Source: Nannobrachium achirus (lineage: Eukaryota > Chordata > Actinopteri > Myctophiformes > Myctophidae). Taken from it: a stretch of DNA of 64,000 nt. Below, in pieces: positions 1-11,500 of this stretch; within the stretch, counting starts at the first letter, position 1, and each line of letters opens with the position of its first letter. The notes below the pieces were generated by a model. The model did no database searches, was not told where the DNA came from, and saw only the letters and a list, made by a program, of their open reading frames with translations. The DNA lies in assembly GCA_963921795.1 (NCBI GenBank), contig OY997660.1, forward strand, positions 496,001 through 560,000, given 5' to 3'. Position numbers and translations under genes: made by a program.

Positions 1-25
1 ACGTTAAAACGACATAAAAAAAATA

Positions 26-49
26 ACGTTAAAACGACATAAAAAAATG
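26..49 (+). repeat. Example 24-bp monomer, TG-joint class
   Basis: This is a representative basic unit: core ACGTTAAAACGACAT, then seven A, then TG. Four joint classes recur. TA (…ATAACG) units are mostly 25 bp and often carry C after CAT. TG (…ATGACG) units are mostly 24 bp with A after CAT or 25 bp with C. TT (…ATTACG) is a third class. The CC class (…ATGCCG) replaces the first A of the core by C. The classes are not randomly mixed: TA units form long runs, while TG, TT and CC units are interleaved in fixed orders that define the higher-order repeats. With joint bases included, the TG unit holds an 18-base imperfect dyad, ATGACGTTAAAACGACAT, in which 14 of 18 positions pair. Confidence 0.95.
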
Positions 50-147
50 ACGTTAAAACGACATAAAAAAAATGACGTTAAAACGACATAAAAAAATGAC
101 GTTAAAACGACATCAAAAAAATAACGTTAAAACGACATCAAAAAATA

Positions 148-172
148 ACGTTAAAACGACATCAAAAAAATA
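148..172 (+). repeat. Example 25-bp monomer, C/TA-joint class
   Basis: This is the second main unit: core, then C, seven A, and TA. The TA joint together with the next core makes the perfect 8-bp palindrome TAACGTTA once per junction. This class forms the longest uniform runs in the window, for example seven consecutive identical units at about 46,953-47,127 and again at about 51,465-51,640. Elsewhere it alternates with the otherwise identical unit carrying A instead of C, giving a 50-bp dimer. Confidence 0.93.
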
Positions 173-422
173 ACGTTAAAACGACATCAAAAAAATAACG
201 TTAAAACGACATAAAAAAAATAACGTTAAAACGACATCAAAAAAATAACGTTAAAACGACATCAAAAAAATAACGTTAAAACGACATAAAAAAATAACGT
301 TAAAACGACATTAAAAAAATAACGTTAAAACGACATCAAAAAAATAACGTTAAAACGACATCAAAAAAATGACGTTAAAACGACAAAAAAAAAATTACGT
401 TAAAACGACATCAAAAAAATGA

Positions 423-436
423 CGTTAAAACGTCAT
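423..436 (+). repeat. CGTCAT monomer variant (symmetric dyad)
   Basis: The unit reads TGACGTTAAAACGTCA in place of …ACGACA. The A-to-T change removes the outer mismatch of the monomer's dyad, leaving only the central AA unpaired over 18 bases. It occurs once per 2,939-bp HOR: 431, 3,370, 16,065, 19,004, 27,038, 29,977, 36,412, 59,039 and 61,978 (position of the C in CGTCAT). It is always followed by two short 23-bp units. Confidence 0.88.
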
Positions 437-937
437 AAAAAATGACGTTAAAACGACATAAAAAATGACGTTAAAACGACATAAAAAAAATGACGTTAAA
501 GCGAAATAAAAAAATGCCGTTAAAACGACATAAAAAAAATGCCGTTAAAACGACATCAAAAAAATTACGTTAAAACGACATAAAAAAATTACGTTAAAAC
601 GACATAAAAAAATGCCGTTAAAACGACATAAAAAAATGCCGTTAAAACGACATCAAAAAAATGACGTTAAAACGACATCAAAAAAATGACGTTAAAACGA
701 CAAAAAAATGACGTTAAAACGACATAAAAAAATGACGTTAAAACGACATAAAAAAATGACGTTAAAACGAAATAAAAAAAATGACGTTAAAACGACATCA
801 AAAAAATGACGTTAAAACGACATCAAAAAAATGACGTTAAAACGACATCAAAAAAATGACGTTAAAACGACATAAAAAAAATTACGTTAAAACGACACCA
901 AAAAATTTACGTTAAAACGACACCAAAAAAATGACGT

Positions 938-963
938 TAAAACGACATCAAAACGACATAAAA
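938..963 (+). repeat. Fused/truncated monomer CATCAAAACGACAT (type site)
   Basis: Between one CAT and the next there are only CAAAACGA bases, so most of an A-tract and the ACGTT part of the following core are missing. Both break edges carry AAAA, which fits deletion by slippage through short homology. The same junction is found at 949, 2,607, 3,888, 5,572, 16,583, 18,240, 19,522, 21,203, 27,556, 29,213, 30,495, 32,176, 36,930, 38,611, 59,556, 61,214 and 62,544, so it is one ancestral event copied along with the HOR. Confidence 0.9.
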
Positions 964-3304
964 AAAATGACGTTAAAACGACATCAAAAAAATGACGTTA
1001 AAACGACATAAAAAAAATAACGTTAAAACGACAAAAAAAATAACGTTAAAACGACATAAAAAAAATAACGTTAAAACGACATCAAAAAAATAACGTTAAA
1101 ACGACATAAAAAAAATAACGTTAAAACGACATAAAAAAAATAACGTTAAAACGACATAAAAAAAATAACGTTAAAACGACATCAAAAAAATGACGTTAAA
1201 ACGACAAAAAAAAAATTACGTTAAAACGACATCAAAAAAATGACGTTAAAACGACATAAAAAAAATGACGTTAAAACGACATAAAAAAATGACGTTAAAA
1301 CGACATAAAAAAATGACGTTAAAACGACATAAAAAAATGACGTTAAAACGACATAAAAAAATTACGTTAAAACGACAAAAAAAATGCCGTTAAAACGACA
1401 TAAAAAAAATGCCGTTAAAACGACATAAAAAAAATGACGTTAAAACGACATAAAAAATGACGTTAAAACGACATTAAAAAAATGACGTTAAAACGACATA
1501 AAAAAAAATGACGTTAAAGCGAAATAAAAAAATGCCGTTAAAACGACATAAAAAAATGCCGTTAAAACGACATCAAAAAAATGACGTTAAAACGACATAA
1601 AAAAAATGACGTTAAAACGACAAAAAAAATGCCGTTAAAACGACATAAAAAAATGACGTTAAAACGACATCAAAAAAATGACGTTAAAACGACATCAAAA
1701 AAATGACGTTAAAACGACAAAAAAATGACGTTAAAACGACATCAAAAAAATAACGTTAAAACGACATAAAAAAAATAACGTTAAAACGACATAAAAAAAA
1801 TGACGTTAAAACGACATCAAAAAGATGACGTTAAAACGACATAAAAAAATGACGTTAAAACGACATCAAAAAAATAACGTTAAAACGACATCAAAAAAAT
1901 AACGTTAAAACGACATCAAAAAAATAACGTTAAAACGACATAAAAAAAATAACGTTAAAACGACATCAAAAAAATAACGTTAAAACGACATAAAAAAAAT
2001 AACGTTAAAACGACATCAAAAAAATAACGTTAAAACGACATAAAAAAAATAACGTTAAAACGACATCAAAAAAATAACGTTAAAACGACATCAAAAAAAT
2101 GACGTTAAAACGACAAAAAAAAAATTACGTTAAAACGACATCAAAAAAATGACGTTAAAACGACATAAAAAAAAATTACGTTAAAACGACATAAAAAAAT
2201 TACGTTAAAACGACATAAAAAAATGACGTTAAAACGACATAAAAAAATGAAGTTAAAACGACATAAAAAAATGCCGTTAAAACGACATCAAAAATGCCGT
2301 TAAAACGACATAAAAAAAATGCCGTTAAAACGACATCAAAAAAATGACGTTAAAACGACATAAAAAATGCCGTTAAAACGACATCAAAAAAATGACGTTA
2401 AAACGACATAAAAAAAATGACGTTAAAACGACAAAAAAAATGCCGTTAAAACGACATAAAAAAATGCCGTTAAAACGACATCAAAAAAATGACGTTAAAA
2501 CGACATCAAAAAAATGACGTTAAAACGACATAAAAAAAATTACGTTAAAACGACACCAAAAAATTTACGTTAAAACGACACCAAAAAAATGACGTTAAAA
2601 CGACATCAAAACGACATAAAAAAAATGACGTTAAAACGACATCAAAAAAATGACGTTAAAACGACATAAAAAAAATAACGTTAAAACGACAAAAAAAATA
2701 ACGTTAAAACGACATAAAAAAAATAACGTTAAAACGACATCAAAAAAATAACGTTAAAACGACATCAAAAAAATAACGTTAAAACGACATAAAAAAAATG
2801 ACGTTAAAACGACATAAAAAAATGACGTTAAAACGACATCAAAAAAATAACGTTAAAACGACATCAAAAAAATAACGTTAAAACGACATCAAAAAAATAA
2901 CGTTAAAACGACATCAAAAAAATAACGTTAAAACGACATAAAAAAAATAACGTTAAAACGACATCAAAAAAATAACGTTAAAACGACATCAAAAAAATAA
3001 CGTTAAAACGACATAAAAAAATAACGTTAAAACGACATTAAAAAAATAACGTTAAAACGACATCAAAAAAATAACGTTAAAACGACATCAAAAAAATGAC
3101 GTTAAAACGACAAAAAAAAAATTACGTTAAAACGACATCAAAAAAATGACGTTAAAACGACATAAAAAAAATTACGTTAAAACGACATAAAAAAATTACG
3201 TTAAAACGACATAAAAAATGACGTTAAAACGACTTAAAAAAATGCCGTTAAAACGACATAAAAAAATGCCGTTAAAACGACATCAAAAATGCCGTTAAAA
3301 CGAC

Positions 3305-3330
3305 ATAAAAAAAATTTAACGACATAAAAA
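3305..3330 (+). repeat. Truncated monomer TTTAACGACAT (type site)
   Basis: After the A-tract the sequence reads ATTTAACGACAT in place of a TT joint plus full core, a second deletion type that removes the ACG and one AA. Copies are at 3,315, 18,949, 29,922, 36,357, 58,984 and 61,923. They mark the start of the 2,939-bp HOR and make good landmarks. Confidence 0.88.
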
Positions 3331-3369
3331 AAATGCCGTTAAAACGACATCAAAAAAATGACGTTAAAA

Positions 3370-5730
3370 CGTCATAAAAAATGACGTTAAAACGACATAA
3401 AAAATGACGTTAAAACGACATAAAAAAAATGACGTTAAAGCGAAATAAAAAAATGCCGTTAAAACGACATAAAAAAAATGCCGTTAAAACGACATCAAAA
3501 AAATTACGTTAAAACGACATAAAAAAATTACGTTAAAACGACATAAAAAAATGCCGTTAAAACGACATAAAAAAATGCCGTTAAAACGACATCAAAAAAA
3601 TGACGTTAAAACGACATCAAAAAAATGACGTTAAAACGACAAAAAAATGACGTTAAAACGACATAAAAAAATGACGTTAAAACGACATAAAAAAATGACG
3701 TTAAAACGAAATAAAAAAAATGACGTTAAAACGACATCAAAAAAATGACGTTAAAACGACATCAAAAAAATGACGTTAAAACGACATCAAAAAAATGACG
3801 TTAAAACGACATAAAAAAAATTACGTTAAAACGACACCAAAAAATTTACGTTAAAACGACACCAAAAAAATGACGTTAAAACGACATCAAAACGACATAA
3901 AAAAAATGACGTTAAAACGACATCAAAAAAATGACGTTAAAACGACATAAAAAAAATAACGTTAAAACGACAAAAAAAATAACGTTAAAACGACATAAAA
4001 AAAATAACGTTAAAACGACATCAAAAAAATAACGTTAAAACGACATAAAAAAAATAACGTTAAAACGACATAAAAAAAATAACGTTAAAACGACATAAAA
4101 AAAATAACGTTAAAACGACATCAAAAAAATGACGTTAAAACGACAAAAAAAAAATTACGTTAAAACGACATCAAAAAAATGACGTTAAAACGACATAAAA
4201 AAAATGACGTTAAAACGACATAAAAAAATGACGTTAAAACGACATAAAAAAATGACGTTAAAACGACATAAAAAAATGACGTTAAAACGACATAAAAAAA
4301 TGACGTTAAAACGACAAAAAAAATGCCGTTAAAACGACATAAAAAAAATGCCGTTAAAACGACATCAAAAAAATGACGTTAAAACGACATAAAAAATGAC
4401 GTTAAAACGACATTAAAAAAATGACGTTAAAACGACATAAAAAAAAATGACGTTAAAGCGAAATAAAAAAATGCCGTTAAAACGACATAAAAAAAATGCC
4501 GTTAAAACGACATCAAAAAAATGACGTTAAAACGACATAAAAAAAATGACGTTAAAACGACAAAAAAAATGCCGTTAAAACGACATAAAAAAATGACGTT
4601 AAAACGACATCAAAAAAATGACGTTAAAACGACATCAAAAAAATGACGTTAAAACGACAAAAAAATGACGTTAAAACGACATCAAAAAAATAACGTTAAA
4701 ACGACATAAAAAAAATAACGTTAAAACGACATAAAAAAAATGACGTTAAAACGACATCAAAAAGATGACGTTAAAACGACATAAAGAAATGACGTTAAAA
4801 CGACATCAAAAAAATAACGTTAAAACGACATCAAAAAAATAACGTTAAAACGACATCAAAAAAATAACGTTAAAACGACATCAAAAAAATAACGTTAAAA
4901 CGACATAAAAAAAATAACGTTAAAACGACATCAAAAAAATAACGTTAAAACGACATAAAAAAAATAACGTTAAAACGACATCAAAAAAATAACGTTAAAA
5001 CGACATAAAAAAAATAACGTTAAAACGACATCAAAAAAATAACGTTAAAACGACATAAAAAAAATGACGTTAAAACGACAAAAAAAAAATGACGTTAAAA
5101 CGACATCAAAAAAATGACGTTAAAACGACATAAAAAAAAATTACGTTAAAACGACATAAAAAAATTACGTTAAAACGACATAAAAAAATGACGTTAAAAC
5201 GACATAAAAAAATGAAGTTAAAACGACATAAAAAAATGCCGTTAAAACGACATCAAAAATGCCGTTAAAACGACATAAAAAAAATGCCGTTAAAACGACA
5301 TCAAAAAAATGACGTTAAAACGACATAAAAAATGCCGTTAAAACGACATCAAAAAAATGACGTTAAAACGACATAAAAAAAATGACGTTAAAACGACAAA
5401 AAAAATGCCGTTAAAACGACATAAAAAAATGCCGTTAAAACGACATCAAAAAAATGACGTTAAAACGACATCAAAAAAATGACGTTAAAACGACATAAAA
5501 AAAATTACGTCAAAACGACACCAAAAAATTTACGTTAAAACGACACCAAAAAAATGACGTTAAAACGACATCAAAACGACATAAAAAAAATGACGTTAAA
5601 ACGACATCAAAAAAATGACGTTAAAACGACATAAAAAAAATAACGTTAAAACGACAAAAAAAATAACGTTAAAACGACATAAAAAAAATAACGTTAAAAC
5701 GACATCAAAAAAATAACGTTAAAACGACAT
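3370..5730. repeat. 2,939-bp HOR, copy A2 (incomplete at its right end)
   Basis: This repeats A1 in order for about 2.36 kb, then departs from it near 5,730, where A1 continues into a long C/TA run and A2 passes into the R tail. A2 differs from A1 by small changes usable as markers: ACGTCAAAACG at about 5,508 where A1 has ACGTTAAAACG (about 2,543), and CATAAAGAAATG at about 4,783. The same two states occur in the corresponding positions of copies B (21,142) and C (about 32,115), so the two HORs had already diverged before the whole R block was duplicated. Confidence 0.85.
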
Positions 5731-5979
5731 AAAAAAAATAACGTTAAAACGACATAAAAAAAATAACGTTAAAACGACATCAAAAAAATAACGTTAAAAC
5801 GACATCAAAAAAATGACGTTAAAACGACAAAAAAAAAATTACGTTAAAACGACATCAAAAAAATGACGTTAAAACGACATAAAAAAAATGACGTTAAAAC
5901 GACATAAAAAAATGACGTTAAAACGACATAAAAAAATGACGTTAAAACGACATAAAAAAATGACGTTAAAACGACATCA

Positions 5980-8220
5980 AAAAAATGACGTTAAAACGAC
6001 ATCAAAAAAATAACGTTAAAACGACATAAAAAAAATGACGTTAAAACGACATCAAAAAAATGACATTAAAACGAAAAAATAAAAATGACGTTAAAACGAC
6101 AAAAAAATGACGTTAAAACGACATAAAAAAACGACGTTAAAACGACAAAAAAAAATGCCGTTAAAACGACATAAAAAATGCCGTTAAAACGACAAAAAAA
6201 ATGACGTTAAAACGACATAAAAAAAATGCCGTTAAAACGACATAAAAAAACGACGTTAAAACGACAAAAAAAAATGCCGTTAAAACGACATAAAAAATGC
6301 CGTTAAAACGACAAAAAAAAATGCCGTTAAAACGACATAAAAAAATGCCGTTAAAACTACATCAAAAAAATGACGTTAAAACGACAAAAAAATGACGTTA
6401 AAACGACATCAAAAAAATGACGTTAAAACGAAATAAAAAAAATTACGTTAAAACGACATAAAAAAAATTACGTTAAAACGACATAAAAAAATTTACGTTA
6501 AAACGACAAAAAAAAATGCCGTTAAAACGACATAAAAAAATGCCGTTAAAACGACATCAAAAAAATGACGTTAAAACGACAAAAAAATGACGTTAAAACG
6601 ACATCAAAAAAATGACGTTAAAACGACATCAAAAAAATGACGTTAAAACGAAATAAAAAAAATGACGTTAAAACGACATAAATAAAATGACGTTAAAACG
6701 ACATAAAAAAAATGCCGTTAAAACGACATAAAAAAAATGACGTTAACACGACATAAAAAATTACGTTAAAACGACATCAAAAAAATGGCGTTAAAACGAC
6801 ATAAAAAAAATGACGTTAAAACGAAATAAAAAAATGACGTTAAAACGAAATTAAAAAATGACGCTAAAACGACATCAAAAAAATAACGTTAAAACGACAT
6901 CAAAAAAATAATGTTAAAACGACATCAAAAAAATAACGTTAAAACGACATAAAAAATGACGTTAAAACGACATAAAAAATGACGTTAAAACGACATAAAA
7001 AATGACGTTAAAACGACATCAAAAAAATGACGTTAAAACGACATAAAAAAAATGACGTTAAAACGACATAAAAAAAATGACGTTAAAACGACACCAAAAA
7101 ATTGACGTTAAAACGACACCAAAAAAATTACGTTAAAACGACATAAAAAAATGACGTTAAAACGACATCAAAAAAATGACGTTAAAACGACATAAAAAAA
7201 ATGACGTTAAAACGACATCAAAAAAATGACGTTAAAACAACATAAAAAAAATAACGTTAAAAACGACAAAAAAAATAACGTTAAAACGACATCAAAAAAA
7301 TAACGTTAAAACGACATAAAAAATAACGTTAAAACGACATCAAAAAAATAACGTTAAAACGACATAAAAAAAATAACGTTAAAACGACATCAAAAAAATA
7401 ACGTTAAAACGACATAAAAAAAATGACTTTAAAACGACATAAAAAAAATGACGTTAAAGCGAAATAAAAAAATGACGTTAAAACGACATAAAAAAAATGA
7501 CGTTAAAACGAAATAAAAAAAATGACGTTAAAACGACAAAAAAAATTACGTTAAAACGACATAAAAAAAATGACGTTAAAACGACATAAAAAAAATGACG
7601 TTAAAACGACAAAAAAAATGCCGTTAAAACGACATAAAAAAATGCTGTTAAAACGACAAAAAAAATGCCGTTAAAACGACATAAAAAAAATGCCGTTAAA
7701 ATGACATCAAAAAAATGACGTTAAAACGACATAAAAAATGACGTTAAAACGACATAAAAAAAATGACGTTAAAACGACATCAAAAAAATGACGTTAAAAC
7801 GAAATAAAAAAAATGACGTTAAAACGACATAAAAAAAATGACGTTAAAACGACATAAAAAAAATGCCGTTAAAACGACATCAAAAAAATGACGTTAACAC
7901 GACATAAAAAATGACGTTAAAACGACATAAAAAAAATGGCGTTAAAACGACATCAAAAAAATGACGTTAAAACGAAATAAAAAAATGACGTTAAAACGAA
8001 ATAAAAAAATGACGCTAAAACGACATCAAAAAAATAACGTTAAAACGACATCAAAAAAATAACGTTAAAACGACATAAAAAAATGACGTTAAAACGACAT
8101 AAAAAAAATGACGTTAAAGCGAAATAAAAAAATGACGTTAAAACGACATAAAAAAATGACGTTAAAACGAAATAAAAAATGACGTTAAAACGACATCAAA
8201 AAAATGACGTTGAAACGACA
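5980..8220. repeat. R tail: variant-rich satellite segment, copy A
   Basis: This 2.2-2.5 kb segment is the most diverse part of the array. It carries many one-off monomer changes: GACATTAAAACG at 6,062, two AACGACGTT joints (6,120s and 6,240s), AAAACTACAT at about 6,354, GTTAACACG near 6,743 and 7,893, GGCG cores, ACGCTAAAACG near 6,861 and 8,008, AATGTTAAAACG near 6,909, an extra A in GTTAAAAACG near 7,256, ACTTTAAAACG near 7,427, GCTGTT near 7,644 and GTTGAAACG near 8,209. The whole pattern recurs at 21,614-23,852 and 32,587-34,825, and partly at 35,380-36,300, 39,020-41,660, 41,730-43,100 and 43,105-44,475, so the variants are inherited with the block and are not sequencing noise. Confidence 0.88.
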
Positions 8221-8539
8221 TAAAAAAAATGACGTTAAAACGACAAAAAAAATGACGTTAAAACGACACCAAAAAATTGACGTTAAAACGACACCAAAAA
8301 AATGACGTTAAAACGACATAAAAAAAATGACGTTAAAACGACATCAAAAAAATGACGTTAAAACGACATAAAAAAAATGACGTTAAAACGACATAAAAAA
8401 AATGACGTTAAAACGACAAAAAAAAAATAACGTTAAAACGACAAAAAAAATAACGTTAAAACGACATAAAAAAAATAACGTTAAAACGACATAAAAAAAA
8501 TAACGTTAAAACGACATAAAAAAAATAACGTTAAAACGA

Positions 8540-11500
8540 CATCAAAAAAATAACGTTAAAACGACATCAAAAAAATAACGTTAAAACGACATCAAAAAAA
8601 TAACGTTAAAACGACATAAAAAAAATAACGTTAAAACGACATAAAAAAAATAACGTTAAAACGACATCAAAAAAATGACGTTAAAACGACAAAAAAAAAA
8701 TTACGTTAAAACGACATCAAAAAAATGACGTTTAAAACAACATAAAAAAAATGACGTTAAAACGACATAAAAAAATGACGTTAAAACGACATAAAAAAAT
8801 GACGTTAAAACGACATAAAAAAATGACGTTAAAACGACATAAAAAAAATGACGTTAAAACGACAAAAAAAATGCCGTTAAAACGACATCAAAAAAATGAC
8901 GTTAAAACGACATCAAAAAAATGACGTTAAAACGACATAAAAAATGACGTTAAAACGACATTAAAAAAATGACGTTAAAACGACATAAAAAAAATGACGT
9001 TAAAGCGAAATAAAAAAATGCCGTTAAACGACATAAAAAAAATGACGTTAAAACGACATCAAAAAAATGACGTTAAAACGACATAAAAAAAATGACGTTA
9101 AAACGAAAAAAAAAATGCCGTTAAAACGACATAAAAAAATGACGTTAAAACGACATCAAAAAAATGACGTTAAAACGACATCAAAAAAATGACGTTAAAA
9201 CGACAAAAAAATGACGTTAAAACGACATCAAAAAAATAACGTTAAAACGACATCAAAAAAATAACGTTAAAACGACATAAAAAAAATGACGTTAAAACGA
9301 CATCAAAAAGATGACGTTAAAACGACAAAAAAATGACGTTAAAACGACATCAAAAAAATAACGTTAAAACGACATAAAAAAAATAACGTTAAAACGACAT
9401 AAAAAAAATAACGTTAAAACGACATCAAAAAAATAACGTTAAAACGACATCAAAAAAATAACGTTAAAACGACATCAAAAAAATAACGTTAAAACGACAT
9501 CAAAAAAATAACGTTAAAACGACATCAAAAAAATAACGTTAAAACGACATCAAAAAAATAACGTTAAAACGACATAAAAAAAATGACGTTAAAACGACAT
9601 AAAAAAAATTACGTTAAAACGACATAAAAAAATTACGTTAAAACGACATAAAAAAATGACGTTAAAACGACATCAAAAAAATAACGTTAAAACGACATAA
9701 AAAAAATAACGTTAAAACGACATCAAAAAAATAACGTTAAAACGACATAAAAAAAATAACGTTAAAACGACATCAAAAAAATAACGTTAAAACGACATAA
9801 AAAAAATAACGTTAAAACGACATCAAAAAAATAACGTTAAAACGACATCAAAAAAATAACGTTAAAACGACATCAAAAAAATAACGTTAAAACGACATCA
9901 AAAAAATAACGTTAAAACGACATCAAAAAAATAACGTTAAAACGACATCAAAAAAATAACGTTAAAACGACATAAAAAAAATAACGTTAAAACGACATAA
10001 AAAAAATAACGTTAAAACGACATCAAAAAAATGACGTTAAAACGACAAAAAAAAAATTACGTTAAAACGACATCAAAAAAATGACGTTTAAAACAACATA
10101 AAAAAAATGACGTTAAAACGACATAAAAAAATGACGTTAAAACGACATAAAAAAATGACGTTAAAACGACATAAAAAAATGACGTTAAAACGACATAAAA
10201 AAAATGACGTTAAAACGACATCAAAAAAATAACGTTAAAACGACATAAAAAAAATAACGTTAAAACGACATCAAAAAAATAACGTTAAAACGACATAAAA
10301 AAAATAACGTTAAAACGACATCAAAAAAATAACGTTAAAACGACATAAAAAAAATAACGTTAAAACGACATCAAAAAAATAACGTTAAAACGACATCAAA
10401 AAAATAACGTTAAAACGACATCAAAAAAATTACGTTAAAACGACATCAAAAAAATGACGTTTAAAACAACATAAAAAAAATGACGTTAAAACGACATAAA
10501 AAAATGACGTTAAAACGACATAAAAAAATGACGTTAAAACGACATAAAAAAATGACGTTAAAACGACATAAAAAAAATGACGTTAAAACGACAAAAAAAT
10601 GCCGTTAAAACGACATCAAAAAAATGACGTTAAAACGACATCAAAAAAATGACGTTAAAACGACATAAAAAATGACGTTAAAACGACATTAAAAAAATGA
10701 CGTTAAAACGACATAAAAAAAATGACGTTAAAGCGAAATAAAAAAATGCCGTTAAACGACATAAAAAAAATGACGTTAAAACGACATCAAAAAAATGACG
10801 TTAAAACGACATAAAAAAAATGACGTTAAAACGAAAAAAAAAATGCCGTTAAAACGACATAAAAAAATGACGTTAAAACGACATCAAAAAAATGACGTTA
10901 AAACGACATCAAAAAAATGACGTTAAAACGACAAAAAAATGACGTTAAAACGACATCAAAAAAATAACGTTAAAACGACATCAAAAAAATAACGTTAAAA
11001 CGACATAAAAAAAATGACGTTAAAACGACATCAAAAAGATGACGTTAAAACGACAAAAAAATGACGTTAAAACGACATCAAAAAAATAACGTTAAAACGA
11101 CATCAAAAAAATAACGTTAAAACGACATCAAAAAAATAACGTTAAAACGACATAAAAAAAATAACGTTAAAACGACATCAAAAAAATAACGTTAAAACGA
11201 CATAAAAAAAATAACGTTAAAACGACATCAAAAAAATAACGTTAAAACGACATCAAAAAAATAACGTTAAAACGACATAAAAAAAATAACGTTAAAACGA
11301 CATCAAAAAAATAACGTTAAAACGACATAAAAAAAATGACGTTAAAACGACATAAAAAAAATTACGTTAAAACGACATAAAAAAATTACGTTAAAACGAC
11401 ATAAAAAAATGACGTTAAAACGACATCAAAAAAATAACGTTAAAACGACATAAAAAAAATAAGGTTAAAACGACATCAAAAAAATAACGTTAAAACGACA

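Larger units (their letters stand above)
431..3369. repeat. 2,939-bp higher-order repeat, copy A1
   Basis: One full HOR of about 120 monomers, delimited here by the CGTCAT variant that opens it and recurs at 3,370. Three other landmarks repeat at the same 2,939-bp interval: AAAGCGAAAT at 501 and 3,440, a second AAAGCGAAAT at 1,519 and 4,458, and the fused unit CATCAAAACGACAT at 949 and 3,888. Within it are TA-rich runs (about 1,010-1,190, 1,740-2,100 and 2,670-3,090) separated by interleaved TG, TT and CC units. The HOR holds two related sub-blocks, each carrying a GACACC pair next to the fused unit (949 and 2,607), so it probably arose from an older dimer with arms of about 1,658 and 1,281 bp. 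Confidence 0.9.
1..8540. repeat. R block, copy A (two 2.94-kb HORs plus variant-rich tail)
   Basis: This block matches 15,635-23,852 with a constant offset of 15,634 bp up to about 8,220, and 26,608-35,140 with an offset of 26,607 bp up to about 8,540. Landmarks that fix the alignment are the short unit at 136-150 (equivalent at 15,770), the CGTCAT variant at 431 and 3,370, the fused unit at 949, the TTTAACGAC junction at 3,315, and GACATT at 6,062. It differs from the later copies at scattered single bases: position 1,427 is A where copy B has C (17,061), and 5,091 is G where B and C have T (20,725 and 31,698). The left end is cut by the window, so its true start is unknown. Confidence 0.88.

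Noticed and set aside
26-75. CENP-B box
   Set aside because: The - strand TCGTTTTAACG resembles the first half of the box (TTCG, then an A), but the CGGG end is missing and the spacing is off by one.
26-75. Yeast-type replication origin consensus in each monomer
   Set aside because: The - strand TTTTATGTCGT matches 9 of 11 positions of WTTTAYRTTTW, but both mismatches fall in the invariant T run. AT-rich repeats give such matches by chance and the species is unknown.
6062-6090. A foreign insertion at GACATTAAAACGAAAAAATAAAAATG-type units
   Set aside because: It first looks unlike the monomer, but it aligns as a unit with CG-to-CA change, loss of CAT and one T in the A-tract, and it recurs in order in all R tails.
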